Of a DNA stretch of 64,000 bases, positions 43,089 to 51,500 are shown one piece after another (within the stretch, counting starts at the first letter, position 1; every line of letters begins with the position of its first letter). The translations under genes and the position numbers were made by a program. The notes beneath the pieces are model-generated. The model did no database searches. It was given only the letters and a program-made list of their open reading frames with translations, and was not told where the DNA came from. This DNA is from Clostridia bacterium (GTDB taxonomy: Bacteria > Bacillota > Clostridia > TANB77 > UBA1234). The stretch is from positions 1-64,000 of the forward strand of contig CAAEBC010000013.1 of NCBI GenBank assembly GCA_900753975.1. The letters are read 5' to 3'.

Positions 43089-43129
43089 TTTATGTGTGAG
43101 AAAAATTTGAATATAAAAAGGAGAATAAG

Positions 43130-43732
43130 ATGTTTGCATATATAAAAGGCACTTTAGAGATTAAAGGAAATGACTATGTTGTTGTCGATGTAATGGGAGT
43201 TGGTTATAAAATTTTTATGCCATCGACTACAATTAATAAATTAGGAGAAATTGGAGATACCGTTAAAGTTCATACGCATTATCATGTTAGGGAAGATGAA
43301 ATAAGTTTATATGGCTTTGCAACGATAGAAGAGCTTAGGATGTTTGAACTTTTAATAAGTGTAAGTGGTGTTGGAGCTAAATCTGCAAATACGATTTTAG
43401 CGAATATAACACCGTCAAATTTCGCTTTAGCAGTTATAACAAATAATATTAAAGAGCTAACAAAATTACCAGGAATAGGGGCAAAATCAGCTCAAAGAAT
43501 AATACTTGAATTAAAGGACAAATTAAAGACAGAAGAAGCGATTGCATCGGTAGATAATGAAATACAAGAAGTAATTGCAAAAGAAGGAAATGCTCATGAA
43601 GCTATTAGTGCTCTTCAAGTTTTAGGATATCCTGTAAAAGATGCAACTCGAGCCGTTACTTCTTTTGATAGTACGGATATGGAAGTAGAAGAAATAATTA
43701 AAAAGGCATTAGCATATTTTGCTAAAAAATAA
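43130..43732 (+). CDS. ruvA: Holliday junction DNA helicase RuvA
   Basis: RuvA tetramers bind four-way junctions. Domain I with MFAYIKGTLEIKGNDYVVVD and HYHVREDEISLYGF; domain II with two helix-hairpin-helix motifs (VSGVGAKSANTILAN, LPGIGAKSAQRIILELKDK); domain III at the C terminus for RuvB. 200 aa is normal. The next gene is rarA, not ruvB. Confidence 0.97.
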   Translation: MFAYIKGTLEIKGNDYVVVDVMGVGYKIFMPSTTINKLGEIGDTVKVHTHYHVREDEISLYGFATIEELRMFELLISVSGVGAKSANTILANITPSNFALAVITNNIKELTKLPGIGAKSAQRIILELKDKLKTEEAIASVDNEIQEVIAKEGNAHEAISALQVLGYPVKDATRAVTSFDSTDMEVEEIIKKALAYFAKK

Positions 43733-43789
43733 TATACAGAATTAATTATTCATTTGACTGTAAATGCATAGTTAAAAGAAAGGAACGAT

Positions 43790-45043
43790 ATGGAAAAGAA
43801 TATACCACTAGCATATAGAATGTGTCCTACTACTATCGATGAATATGTTGGACAAGAGCACATCTTATCTAAAGATAAAATGTTATATAGATTAATAAAA
43901 GCAGATAGGCTTTCAAGTATAATACTTTGGGGACCTCCCGGTTGTGGAAAGACTTCACTCGCAAGAGTTATCGCTAACTCTACTAAAAACAAATTTGAAA
44001 AATTAAATGCAGTAGCTGCTGGTGTAAGTGATATAAAGTCTGCAGTAGAAGATGCTAAAAACTTACTTATGAATCCATCTGGCAAAGTAGTTTTGTTTAT
44101 CGATGAGATACATAGATTTAATAAACTTCAGCAAGATGCATTACTACCTTATGTAGAAGATGGAACAGTAATTTTAATAGGAGCAACTACAGAAAATCCA
44201 TATTTTTCAGTAAACAAAGCTTTGATTTCGAGGTCTACTGTTTTTAAGTTAGAGCCACTTACAATTCAAAACGTTGAGACAGTATTAAAAAATGCAATAC
44301 AAGATAAAGAGAAAGGACTTGGAAAATATGCAATAAAAATAAACGATGATGTAATAAAATACATAGCAGAACTTTCGGGTGGAGACGTCAGAGTTGCTTT
44401 AAATGCTTTAGAAATAGCGACACTTACTACAGATATGAATATTGATGGCGAGATAGAAATAACTACTGAAATTGCTGCAGAATGTATACAAAAAAAGAAA
44501 GCACAGTTTGATAAAAGTGGAGATAGTCACTACGATAATATTAGTGCTTTTATAAAATCTATGCGTGGCGGAGATGCTGATGCTGTGCTATTTTATCTGG
44601 CTAGAGCTTTATATGCTGGTGAAGATCCTATGTTTTTAGCTAGAAGAATTGTTATATGTGCTTCCGAAGATGTTGGTATGGCAAATTCGAACGCATTGGT
44701 TGTGGCAAATGCAGCAATGCAAGCAGTACATCAAATAGGTATGCCAGAAGCAAGATTACTTCTTGCACACGCAGCTACTTATGTGGCAAGAAGTCCAAAA
44801 TCAAATGCGGCATATCTTGGCATAAATAAAGCTTTAAATGATGTTGAAAATACAGATACTGGAACTATACCAATGCATATAAGAAATGCTCCAGCAGAGG
44901 GAATGAGCGACTTTGGATACGGAGTTGGCTATAAATATCCACATGATTTTCCAAATCATGAAGTAGAGCAACAATATCTGCCAGATAAAATGCTTGGAAC
45001 TAAGTATTACGTGCCAGATGAAACAGAAGAAAAACTAAAATAA
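43790..45043 (+). CDS. rarA: Replication-associated recombination protein RarA
   Basis: AAA ATPase of the MgsA/RarA/WRNIP1 family, acting at stalled forks. Walker A GPPGCGKTS (about residues 47-55), DEIHRFNKLQQDALLP (Walker B), GATTENPYFSVNKALISR (sensor 1), and the C-terminal RIVICASEDVGMANSNAL and LINKAL-type helices of the tetramerisation region. 417 aa is normal. Close to ruvA, with 57 nt between. Confidence 0.96.
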   Translation: MEKNIPLAYRMCPTTIDEYVGQEHILSKDKMLYRLIKADRLSSIILWGPPGCGKTSLARVIANSTKNKFEKLNAVAAGVSDIKSAVEDAKNLLMNPSGKVVLFIDEIHRFNKLQQDALLPYVEDGTVILIGATTENPYFSVNKALISRSTVFKLEPLTIQNVETVLKNAIQDKEKGLGKYAIKINDDVIKYIAELSGGDVRVALNALEIATLTTDMNIDGEIEITTEIAAECIQKKKAQFDKSGDSHYDNISAFIKSMRGGDADAVLFYLARALYAGEDPMFLARRIVICASEDVGMANSNALVVANAAMQAVHQIGMPEARLLLAHAATYVARSPKSNAAYLGINKALNDVENTDTGTIPMHIRNAPAEGMSDFGYGVGYKYPHDFPNHEVEQQYLPDKMLGTKYYVPDETEEKLK

Positions 45044-45122
45044 AAGAATAAAAAAAACAAAAAAATCCGATAATAAAGTTTGAATAAATCAATTTATATG
45101 AAAAGTTTAAGAGGTGAAATTT

Positions 45123-45469
45123 ATGACATACCTAATTGGTTTATTGCGGACGGCTTTATTAGCGGATTTTTTGGTGCAGGTGGAGGACTATTAATACATC
45201 CTGCACTTACAAGAATTTTAAAACTAGATGAATATAAAGCAAGAGGAACAACTCTAATAACAGTCTTTCCAGCAATCTTAGTGGCATCAATTTTCTATGC
45301 GACTTATAATTATTTTGAGTGGAAAAATATAGTGAAAGTAGTAATCGGTGGAACCATAGGCGGATTTGTTGGAGCAAAGCTTATGAGAAAAATACCTAAA
45401 TTTTATTTAGAGATAATTTTTGATATTTTTTTAATTGGAATATCTATAAAAAATATAATTCAGGGGTAA
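45123..45469 (+). pseudogene. TauE/SafE half-gene 1, frameshifted
   Basis: ATG 45123 with GAGGTG upstream reads MTYLIGLL, then shifts. A 1-nt loss or 2-nt gain near 45146 (TTGCGGAC) leads into the frame with GFISGFFGAGGGLLIHPALT, the TauE/SafE N-terminal motif, and ends at 45469, about 115 aa with four helices. TauE/SafE proteins export sulfonate-related anions. Many Clostridia encode two adjacent halves that together make one transporter. An upstream TTG at 45080 would give an open frame but has no site and would add residues foreign to the family. Confidence 0.75.
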
Positions 45470-45478
45470 GATACAAGT

Positions 45479-45866
45479 ATGGAATTAATTTTAGTTGGTA
45501 TAATTTCGGGAATTGTTACAGGGCTTGGAATGCGGTGGTGGAAGTATTTTAATATTAGTTTTAGTAAGTTTTATGGCTGTGCCACAGCATATAGCTCAAG
45601 CCACAAACTTAATATTCTTCATTCCGACTGCTATTATTGCAATATTTGTGCATATAAAAAATAAAAACATAGATAAAGAAGTTGGCAAAAAACTATTTCT
45701 TGCTACAGTTATAGGTTCTGGACTAGGTGCTTATTTAACAACTTTTATCGCTTCAGAAAATTTGAAAAGATACTTTGGATTTTTCCTGCTAGCTGTTGGA
45801 ATTTACGAAATTATAACGACATTTAAAGAACATAAAAATGAAAAAAAGGAGGAAAAAGAAAAATGA
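45479..45866 (+). pseudogene. TauE/SafE half-gene 2, frameshifted
   Basis: ATG 45479 begins MELILVGIISGIVTGLGM, then an extra C at 45533 shifts the frame away from the expected GGGSILILVLVSFMAVPQH, which is read from the next frame and goes on to 45866 with TNLIFFIPTAIIAIFVHIKN. Restored length is about 129 aa. The repeat of the GxGGG motif is the family signature. It has a charged tail (KEHKNEKKEEKEK). Together with half 1 this would make a complete transporter, but both have one indel. Confidence 0.8.
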
Positions 45867-46006
45867 AAAATTTAATTGCTGGTGTACTTTTGGGTGCTGT
45901 AATTGGTGGAGTTATCGGTACCGTTGCAAGTGATGATATTTATGATATGACAAATCAAATGATGAAGAAAGGTAAGAAGTTTGCTAAAAAATGTAATTGG
46001 ATTTAA
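45863..46006 (+). CDS. Small YtxH-like membrane protein, 47 aa
   Basis: ATG at 45863 overlaps the TauE stop (ATGA), with AAAAAAAGGAGG before it. It reads MKNLIAGVLLGAVIGGVIGT (a Gly-rich helix) and a polar, basic tail ending KKFAKKCNWI. The design recalls YtxH-like gas vesicle/stress proteins, which are longer; the assignment is loose. Coupled to the TauE half-gene. Confidence 0.7.
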   Translation: MKNLIAGVLLGAVIGGVIGTVASDDIYDMTNQMMKKGKKFAKKCNWI

Positions 46007-46022
46007 ATAATGTGCCAAAATT

Positions 46023-46053
46023 AAAAAGGTTTGCATACAATTGCAAACTTTTA
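46023..46053 (+). terminator. Terminator after the YtxH-like gene
   Basis: AAAAGGTTTGCA / TGCAAACTTTT hairpin with a 6-nt loop, flanked by A and T tracts. Confidence 0.75.
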
Positions 46054-46083
46054 TAGAAGAAATGTGCTTATAACAAATCATAT

Positions 46084-46119
46084 AAAAAGGACTGTCAAGT
46101 AAGTGTGACAGTCCTTTTT
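46084..46119. terminator. Bidirectional terminator
   Basis: AAAAAGGACTGTCA (46084-46097) / TGACAGTCCTTTTT (46106-46119), 14-bp perfect stem. It should end transcription from both sides of the convergent pair. Confidence 0.92.
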
Positions 46120-46148
46120 ATAAACTTTAATTTAGTATAAAAACATCT

Positions 46149-47012
46149 TTATTTTTTTATAATTTCTTTAATATATTCTGTCCTTGCCGGATATTTGTTA
46201 GAGAAAGTTTTTTCATTAATCAAATAGAACGAAATGCTTTCTGCAAAGTCTTCGTTGTAGTTTCCAGCTTCAACGTTTTCTTTAGCATATTTGCTAGGAA
46301 ATCTTGTATCTTTATTAACAGCTAGTTTGTAATCACTATAAGAATAATCAATTACTTTGTTTTGAATAAGTGTAAAAGCCCAAGTGTGTGCAATCTCGTG
46401 AATTACAATGTTTTTGATAGTAGAAGTAGAGTAACTAGAAATATTATATAAAGTAATCTTATCGTATTTTGTGATACCTGCTGCACCAGATGAATGATTT
46501 GCAGGAATCATTTTTATTTCTTTTACATTTGAAATAAATTTTTCATCTAAAGCTAAGATAATTTTTTCAACTTTGCTTATTGATTTTTTATCTTTTTCAG
46601 TGTAGATAACACTAATATTTCTAATTGTTTTAATGTAAGTTTTATAATCTTTATTCTTTAATTCTTCAATCTTATAACTCTCCAAGTATCCATCATCATT
46701 TGAAAAGTAATATGTATAACTTACTTTCTCACCAATATCGTTAGAGATTTCAAATTTGTTTTCTCCACTTAATCCTTTAGTATCTATAAAGAAACGATTT
46801 TCTTTAACTTCTAGTTGTTTTCCATTATAGTATAAAGTTTCGCCGCTTTCGAAAAGAGAGAAGCCGATTTTATTTGTATGAGTGCTATCAATAGCTTGTC
46901 CGTTTTGAAAGTCTGGCATAACATTATAAACAAGTGCAATATTTTGCGATGCAAATGAAACACTTGAAACTAATAAAAAAATAAGTGCAACAGATATTAA
47001 AACTTTTTTCAT
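46149..47012 (-). CDS. Secreted HExxH metallopeptidase-like protein
   Basis: A 287-aa secreted protein. The ATG at 47012 (antisense) has AAAGGAG 9 nt upstream and a signal peptide (MKKVLISVALIFLLVSSVSF, probable cut after AFA-like FAS). The middle has two SGE tripeptides (ESGETLY and LSGENKF). Near the end are HEIAHTWAF and, 45 residues further, NEDFAESISFY, a gluzincin-like HExxH...E pattern; the arrangement resembles lethal-factor-type (ATLF/M34) domains. Substrate is unknown. A lone minus-strand gene with a terminator at 46084-46119. Confidence 0.75.
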   Translation of the reverse strand: MKKVLISVALIFLLVSSVSFASQNIALVYNVMPDFQNGQAIDSTHTNKIGFSLFESGETLYYNGKQLEVKENRFFIDTKGLSGENKFEISNDIGEKVSYTYYFSNDDGYLESYKIEELKNKDYKTYIKTIRNISVIYTEKDKKSISKVEKIILALDEKFISNVKEIKMIPANHSSGAAGITKYDKITLYNISSYSTSTIKNIVIHEIAHTWAFTLIQNKVIDYSYSDYKLAVNKDTRFPSKYAKENVEAGNYNEDFAESISFYLINEKTFSNKYPARTEYIKEIIKK

Positions 47013-47091
47013 ACTAATCAACTCCTTTCGAAAACAAACTAACTAAGGTAAGTAATGGTTTCTTTGGATCATTTTTCCTTTGTATGTCTAT

Positions 47092-47120
47092 ATTATAGCA
47101 AGAAAATACAAAAAAGTAAA
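47092..47120 (-). promoter_or_regulatory. Promoter of the metallopeptidase-like gene
   Basis: On the minus strand, TTTACT (47115-47120), 17-nt spacer and TATAAT (47092-47097), about 80 nt before the start. Confidence 0.75.
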
Positions 47121-47365
47121 TATTATATACTAAACAAAATATTTGTCAATACTTTTTGACAAAATTGCTTGAAAAGTCTGCAAACATACGGAAAATAAGG
47201 TTTCAAGGATAAATGTGGCTCGAAATCAAGGAAAAACAGCATAAAAATTTTTAAAAAACATTTAAATTTTATCTCAAAAAGATGCAAAATTTGCATTTTT
47301 GAAACCCTTGTGCCCGTAAGGATACAAGATGCGTGCAAAATTAAAATTATACTTCAAAAGTAACC

Positions 47366-47421
47366 TTCCGTAAGAAAAAACGATAAATTCTTCTTGCGTT
47401 TTTTATAAAGAATGATATCAT
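47366..47421 (+). promoter_or_regulatory. Upstream module and promoter of SLH gene 1
   Basis: TTCCGTAAGAAAAAACGA (47366-47383), then TTGCGT (47394-47399) and TATCAT (47416-47421), 16-nt spacer. The same module, TTCCGTAGGAAAAAACTA, lies at the same distance from the -35 before the next SLH gene (48472). A shared regulator or UP element is likely. Confidence 0.6.
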
Positions 47422-47460
47422 ATACTTGTAATAGGAAAATTGATTGATTTGAGGTGTTTT

Positions 47461-48363
47461 ATGAATAGATTTTTTAAATTATTTTTGATAGTTTTTGTAT
47501 ATATATTAGCATTTGCAAGCATTTCTTATGCAGGTTTCTCGGATGTAGAAAATCATTGGGCAAAAGAAAAGATAGAAGACTTTTTAGAAAGTGGCTTTGT
47601 GGATGGCTACGGAGACGGCACTTTCAGACCGGATCAAGATATTACACGTGCAGAGTTTTGTAAGATAATTAATGCATATATGGGATACGGTTTTTCAGGA
47701 GAGAGTGGAGAAAATGTTAGTGGAGAGATTGTGCCAAACATTAAAAGTGGAGAAACTAATGAGTGGAAAGAAAAAAACTTTAAATTAGCGAATGAAAAAG
47801 GATATTTACAAGTTGGCAATGTTGACGAAAAACTTTCTAGAGAAGAGGCTTTTGTGGCACTTTCTAAAGTTATGAATTTATCAAACATAGAGTATGAGCT
47901 AAATTATGATGATGCAAGCGAAATAAGTGTTTGGGCTATTCCAGCAGTTAAAGCTCTTGCTAGTGCAAATCATATAAAAGGATATGGTGGAAAGCTAAGG
48001 CCAAAGGAAAACCTTACTAGAGCGGAACTTGTTTCAGTACTTTATGATTTTGTTGGCATTGGTGGTTTAGATGACGAACCTCAAGATAGAAAATTTGAAA
48101 TTGGCCTTTTAGTTCACGATGAATATGGTTTGGCAGTAAAAAAACTTGTAGAAGATTTGGAAATTTCAAGTGGAGATTCAGTCACATTTGCAGTAATGCT
48201 AGAAGAAAATGAAAGTGAGCCAGAAGTAAAAATAGTATCTGGTGATGAATATGTAGAGTTAGACAAAGTAAATTTGATTTTAGATGCAAAAAGTAGTGGC
48301 GAGGCTTTAATAAATTTTACTACGGATAAGCATGATGAGAATGTAAAAGTAATAATTAAATAA
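47461..48363 (+). CDS. SLH-domain surface protein, 300 aa
   Basis: Starts at ATG 47461 after GAGGTG. Signal peptide (MNRFFKLFLIVFVYILAFAS, cut near SYA-GF). SLH repeat 1 (FSDVENHWAKEKIEDFLESG, with GYGDGTFRPDQDITRAEF), then a linker with four SGE tripeptides within 23 residues. SLH repeats 2 and 3 follow (second degenerate; third GYGGKLRPKENLTRAELVSV). A C-terminal domain of about 90 residues is unassigned. SLH domains bind pyruvylated cell wall polymer; the protein thus sits in the S-layer. Confidence 0.9.
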   Translation: MNRFFKLFLIVFVYILAFASISYAGFSDVENHWAKEKIEDFLESGFVDGYGDGTFRPDQDITRAEFCKIINAYMGYGFSGESGENVSGEIVPNIKSGETNEWKEKNFKLANEKGYLQVGNVDEKLSREEAFVALSKVMNLSNIEYELNYDDASEISVWAIPAVKALASANHIKGYGGKLRPKENLTRAELVSVLYDFVGIGGLDDEPQDRKFEIGLLVHDEYGLAVKKLVEDLEISSGDSVTFAVMLEENESEPEVKIVSGDEYVELDKVNLILDAKSSGEALINFTTDKHDENVKVIIK

Positions 48364-48374
48364 AAGAAAACAAG

Positions 48375-48411
48375 AAAAAATCGGTATAAGTAAAAATTAT
48401 ATCGATTTTTT
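48375..48411 (+). terminator. Terminator after SLH gene 1
   Basis: AAAAAATCGGTATAA / TTATATCGATTTTTT, 15-bp stem with one mismatch and a run of T, 12 nt after the stop. Confidence 0.85.
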
Positions 48412-48471
48412 ACGTTTTTTATAGCCAAAAGTCGAATTTTGTCGAAACTTAGAACATCTTGAAACATAATG

Positions 48472-48528
48472 TTCCGTAGGAAAAAACTACTAAAATTACT
48501 TTACATTTCCAACATGCGATGATATAAT
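48472..48528 (+). promoter_or_regulatory. Upstream module and promoter of the giant SLH gene
   Basis: TTCCGTAGGAAAAAACTA (48472-48489), then TTTACA (48500-48505), 17-nt spacer and TATAAT (48523-48528). Module and spacing are shared with the SLH gene at 47461. Confidence 0.78.
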
Positions 48529-48583
48529 TCCTTTGCTTAAGTTTAATAGGCACGAAGAAAATATTAAGAGGGAGTTGATAACT

Positions 48584-51500
48584 TTGAAAAAGGCATTTAA
48601 AGTAATTACATTATTGATGCTTGTTATTTTAGTAGTAACAGCTTTTGCAATGCCAGCTAGTGCGAAACAAGTTTTTACAGATTTATCGCCAGAGCATTGG
48701 TGTTATGCTAAAATAATGGATTTTGAAAAGAAAGGTTATGTATGTGGATATTCCGATAACACATTCAGAGCAGATAGAACAATCACGAGAGCTGAGTATG
48801 TAAAAATAGTAAATAACTTTTTTGGATACAAGCCAAGTGAAAAAACAACATCTGCTTTTAAAGATGTAAACAGTGGAGACTGGTTTATGCCATACGTAAA
48901 CGAAGCTGTAGATAGAGGTTATATCGAAGGATTTGAAGATGGTACATTTAGGCCACAAGATCCTATCAGAAGACAAGAAGCTACAGTAATCTTAGCAAGA
49001 ATATTAAAGATAGACAAAGAAGTTTATCCAGCTGACCACAAAGACGGTTTAGCACAATATTCTGATAGTGATGAGGTTCAAGAGTGGGCTAGAGTTGCTA
49101 TTCATAGTTATTCTGTTTATAACTTTATAAATGGTTATGAAGATGGAACACTTAGAATCTTAAGAAATGTAACAAGAGCAGAAACAGTTGAACTTTTACA
49201 CATTTTAGAGCAAAAAGTAGTCATAGATAGAAAACCAGGTGGTGGGGGAACAAAAACTCCTACTTTAAAACCAGATATAGATGTTTTAGTAAGAAATTTA
49301 ATTGAAGTTCCAGTTGAAAATGAAATTGCTATAAAAGAAGAATACACACCTGCTATTTATACAAAATCAAACTGGATAAATAAAAAGAATTCTAATTTTG
49401 AAAAAGAAACTGCTAGAAATGGTGCTTTTGTAAATATTACATCTCAAACAACAGGTTCTACAATTCATGATACAGTTGATGTAATATCTAGAAAAGAAGA
49501 ATATAAAACAACAAAACGTGATGAATACGATAATAAATTTTTCTTAACTGATGGCGTATATACAGTTACAGCTAAAGCTACTAAATCTGGAAGAAAAGAT
49601 AGTAGTACTGCTGAAAGAGAAGTTAAAATTGATACAGTTGCTCCTATTGCTTATGGTGTAGCTACTACAAAGAGTGGAGAAATTAGTCATGAGCAATCAA
49701 TTACAGTATCAGTAAAAGATCTAAATTTATATAAAACAAATGAAATAAGTGGATTAGACAAAGTTGCATATGCTTGGTTTAATGCAGATACAGAAGAAAG
49801 AGTTACTTCTTGGGTAGCTTTATCTTTAGTAAATGGACAAGCCAAAGTAGATGCGCCAGTAGCGTATGGTAGCTATAAATTAGGAATTTCTGCTATCGAC
49901 GTAGCTGAAAATACTTTTGGAACAAAAACAGAATTCAATGTTAAAGCAGAAGATATTAGTGGCGATGTACCAACAAATCCGAGTGGAGATGTTGATTATG
50001 ACTTTGTTAAAGAAATAGAAAGTGGAGAAGAAACTCCAAGTGGTGATGACATAGTAGTTATTGTAGGAAATAATCCTCCAACTATCGAAGACTTAATATT
50101 ATACACAAGCGTTAATGAACTTGTAAGTGGAGAATTAATTGGTAAAGATATCGATAGTGGTGATGTATTAAGTTACGAACTAAAAGATGAACCTAATTAT
50201 GGAACAGCAAATGTAACTGGTAATGAAACAACTTACGTATCTGATAAAACTGGTACTTACACTTATACAGTAAGAGTAAAAGATAATAATAGTGGAGAAG
50301 CTATTGGTAATGTTACCGTTTATGTTTATGATGCCGAAGTAGAAATACCAGAAAATCCAAGTGGAGATGAAATTAAATATCCAGATTTATCTGGTGACAA
50401 ATTGATTATTTTCACTGGCGAAGAAAAAGATATGACTGTGACAGTCGCACCAAGTGGAGAGCCTATTAAAGATATAAAATATAATTGGAGTTTTAAAGCA
50501 AACGAAGAAAAAGCCAAAATTTCTTCAGGAGCAGATGAAGAAAAAGTAACTGTGAAAGGTTTAATTCCTGGAGAAACAAAAATAACTGTAAAAGTTAAAG
50601 TAAATATAGAAAAATCAAATGGCGAAACTGAAACAGTTGAAATAAAAAAAGAAATAACTGTAGTAGTATTAAGCAGAATTACAATTCAAATACCAAGTGA
50701 TAGCAAAACTTATGATGGAACACCGTTAAAAGCTAAAAATTTTGAAGTTGTAAGTGGAAGTAAAGCACTTATTGAAGGTGTAATGGCTAGCGGAGACCAA
50801 ATAACAGTTGGAGTATCTGGAGAAAGAATTGATGTTGGTTCTAGTGATGCAGTACTAGAAAGTTATACAATTTTAAATAGAAATAGCGAAGATGTTGCAA
50901 AATATTACGTACCAACTTTTAAAGACGGTACATTAACAATAATTGCAAAAGCAGATGAAATTGTAATAAAAGCTATTAGTGATTCAAAAAAATATGATGG
51001 AACAGTTTTAAAAAATAGTGGATACACATATACAAGTGGTGTATTAGTATCTGGAGATATTTTAGAAGCAGTTGTTAGTGGAGAGCAACTAAATGCTGGT
51101 TCTGGTGACAATAAAGTAATTAGCTACAAGGTTACTAGAAACGGCGTAGATGTTACTGATAATTATACTTTTGGTGAATGTGTAGATGGAGTGCTTGAGG
51201 TTACAAAGAGAAAAGTAACATTAACAAGTGCATCAGCTAGCAAAGTATACGATGGAAGAGAATTAACAAGTGGAGATGTTACCGTAACAGGTGACGGATT
51301 TGTGTCTGGCGAAGGTGCAACGTATGATGTAACAGGAACTATAACAAACGTAGGCGAGGCAAAAAATGAATTTACTTATACATTGAAAGATAATACTTCT
51401 GGAGATAACTATGAAATTACAACTAATACTGGAATTTTGAAAGTAACTCCAGTTACAGAAGAAGTTGTTATCAAAGTAAAAGGTAATAGTGCTAGTGGAG

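Larger units (their letters stand above)
47013..47460. other. Intergenic region between divergent genes
   Basis: 448 nt between the metallopeptidase-like gene and the SLH gene, holding a promoter for each (47092-47120 minus; 47366-47421 plus). Between them are repeats such as CTTGAAAA/TTTTCAAG-type (47169-47206) and ATGCAAAATTTGCAT (47282-47296). No gene seen. Confidence 0.6.

Noticed and set aside
45080..45122. TTG start for the first TauE half-gene
   Set aside because: No ribosome site, and the added residues do not fit the family; ATG 45123 with GAGGTG is better, with a frameshift.
47123..47338. Minus-strand frame in the intergenic region before SLH gene 1
   Set aside because: Short, no ribosome site, composition like noncoding DNA.
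47141..47350. Riboswitch (c-di-GMP type) before SLH gene 1
   Set aside because: A few matching bases (CGGAAAATAAGG) but not the conserved core, and the promoter lies downstream of it.
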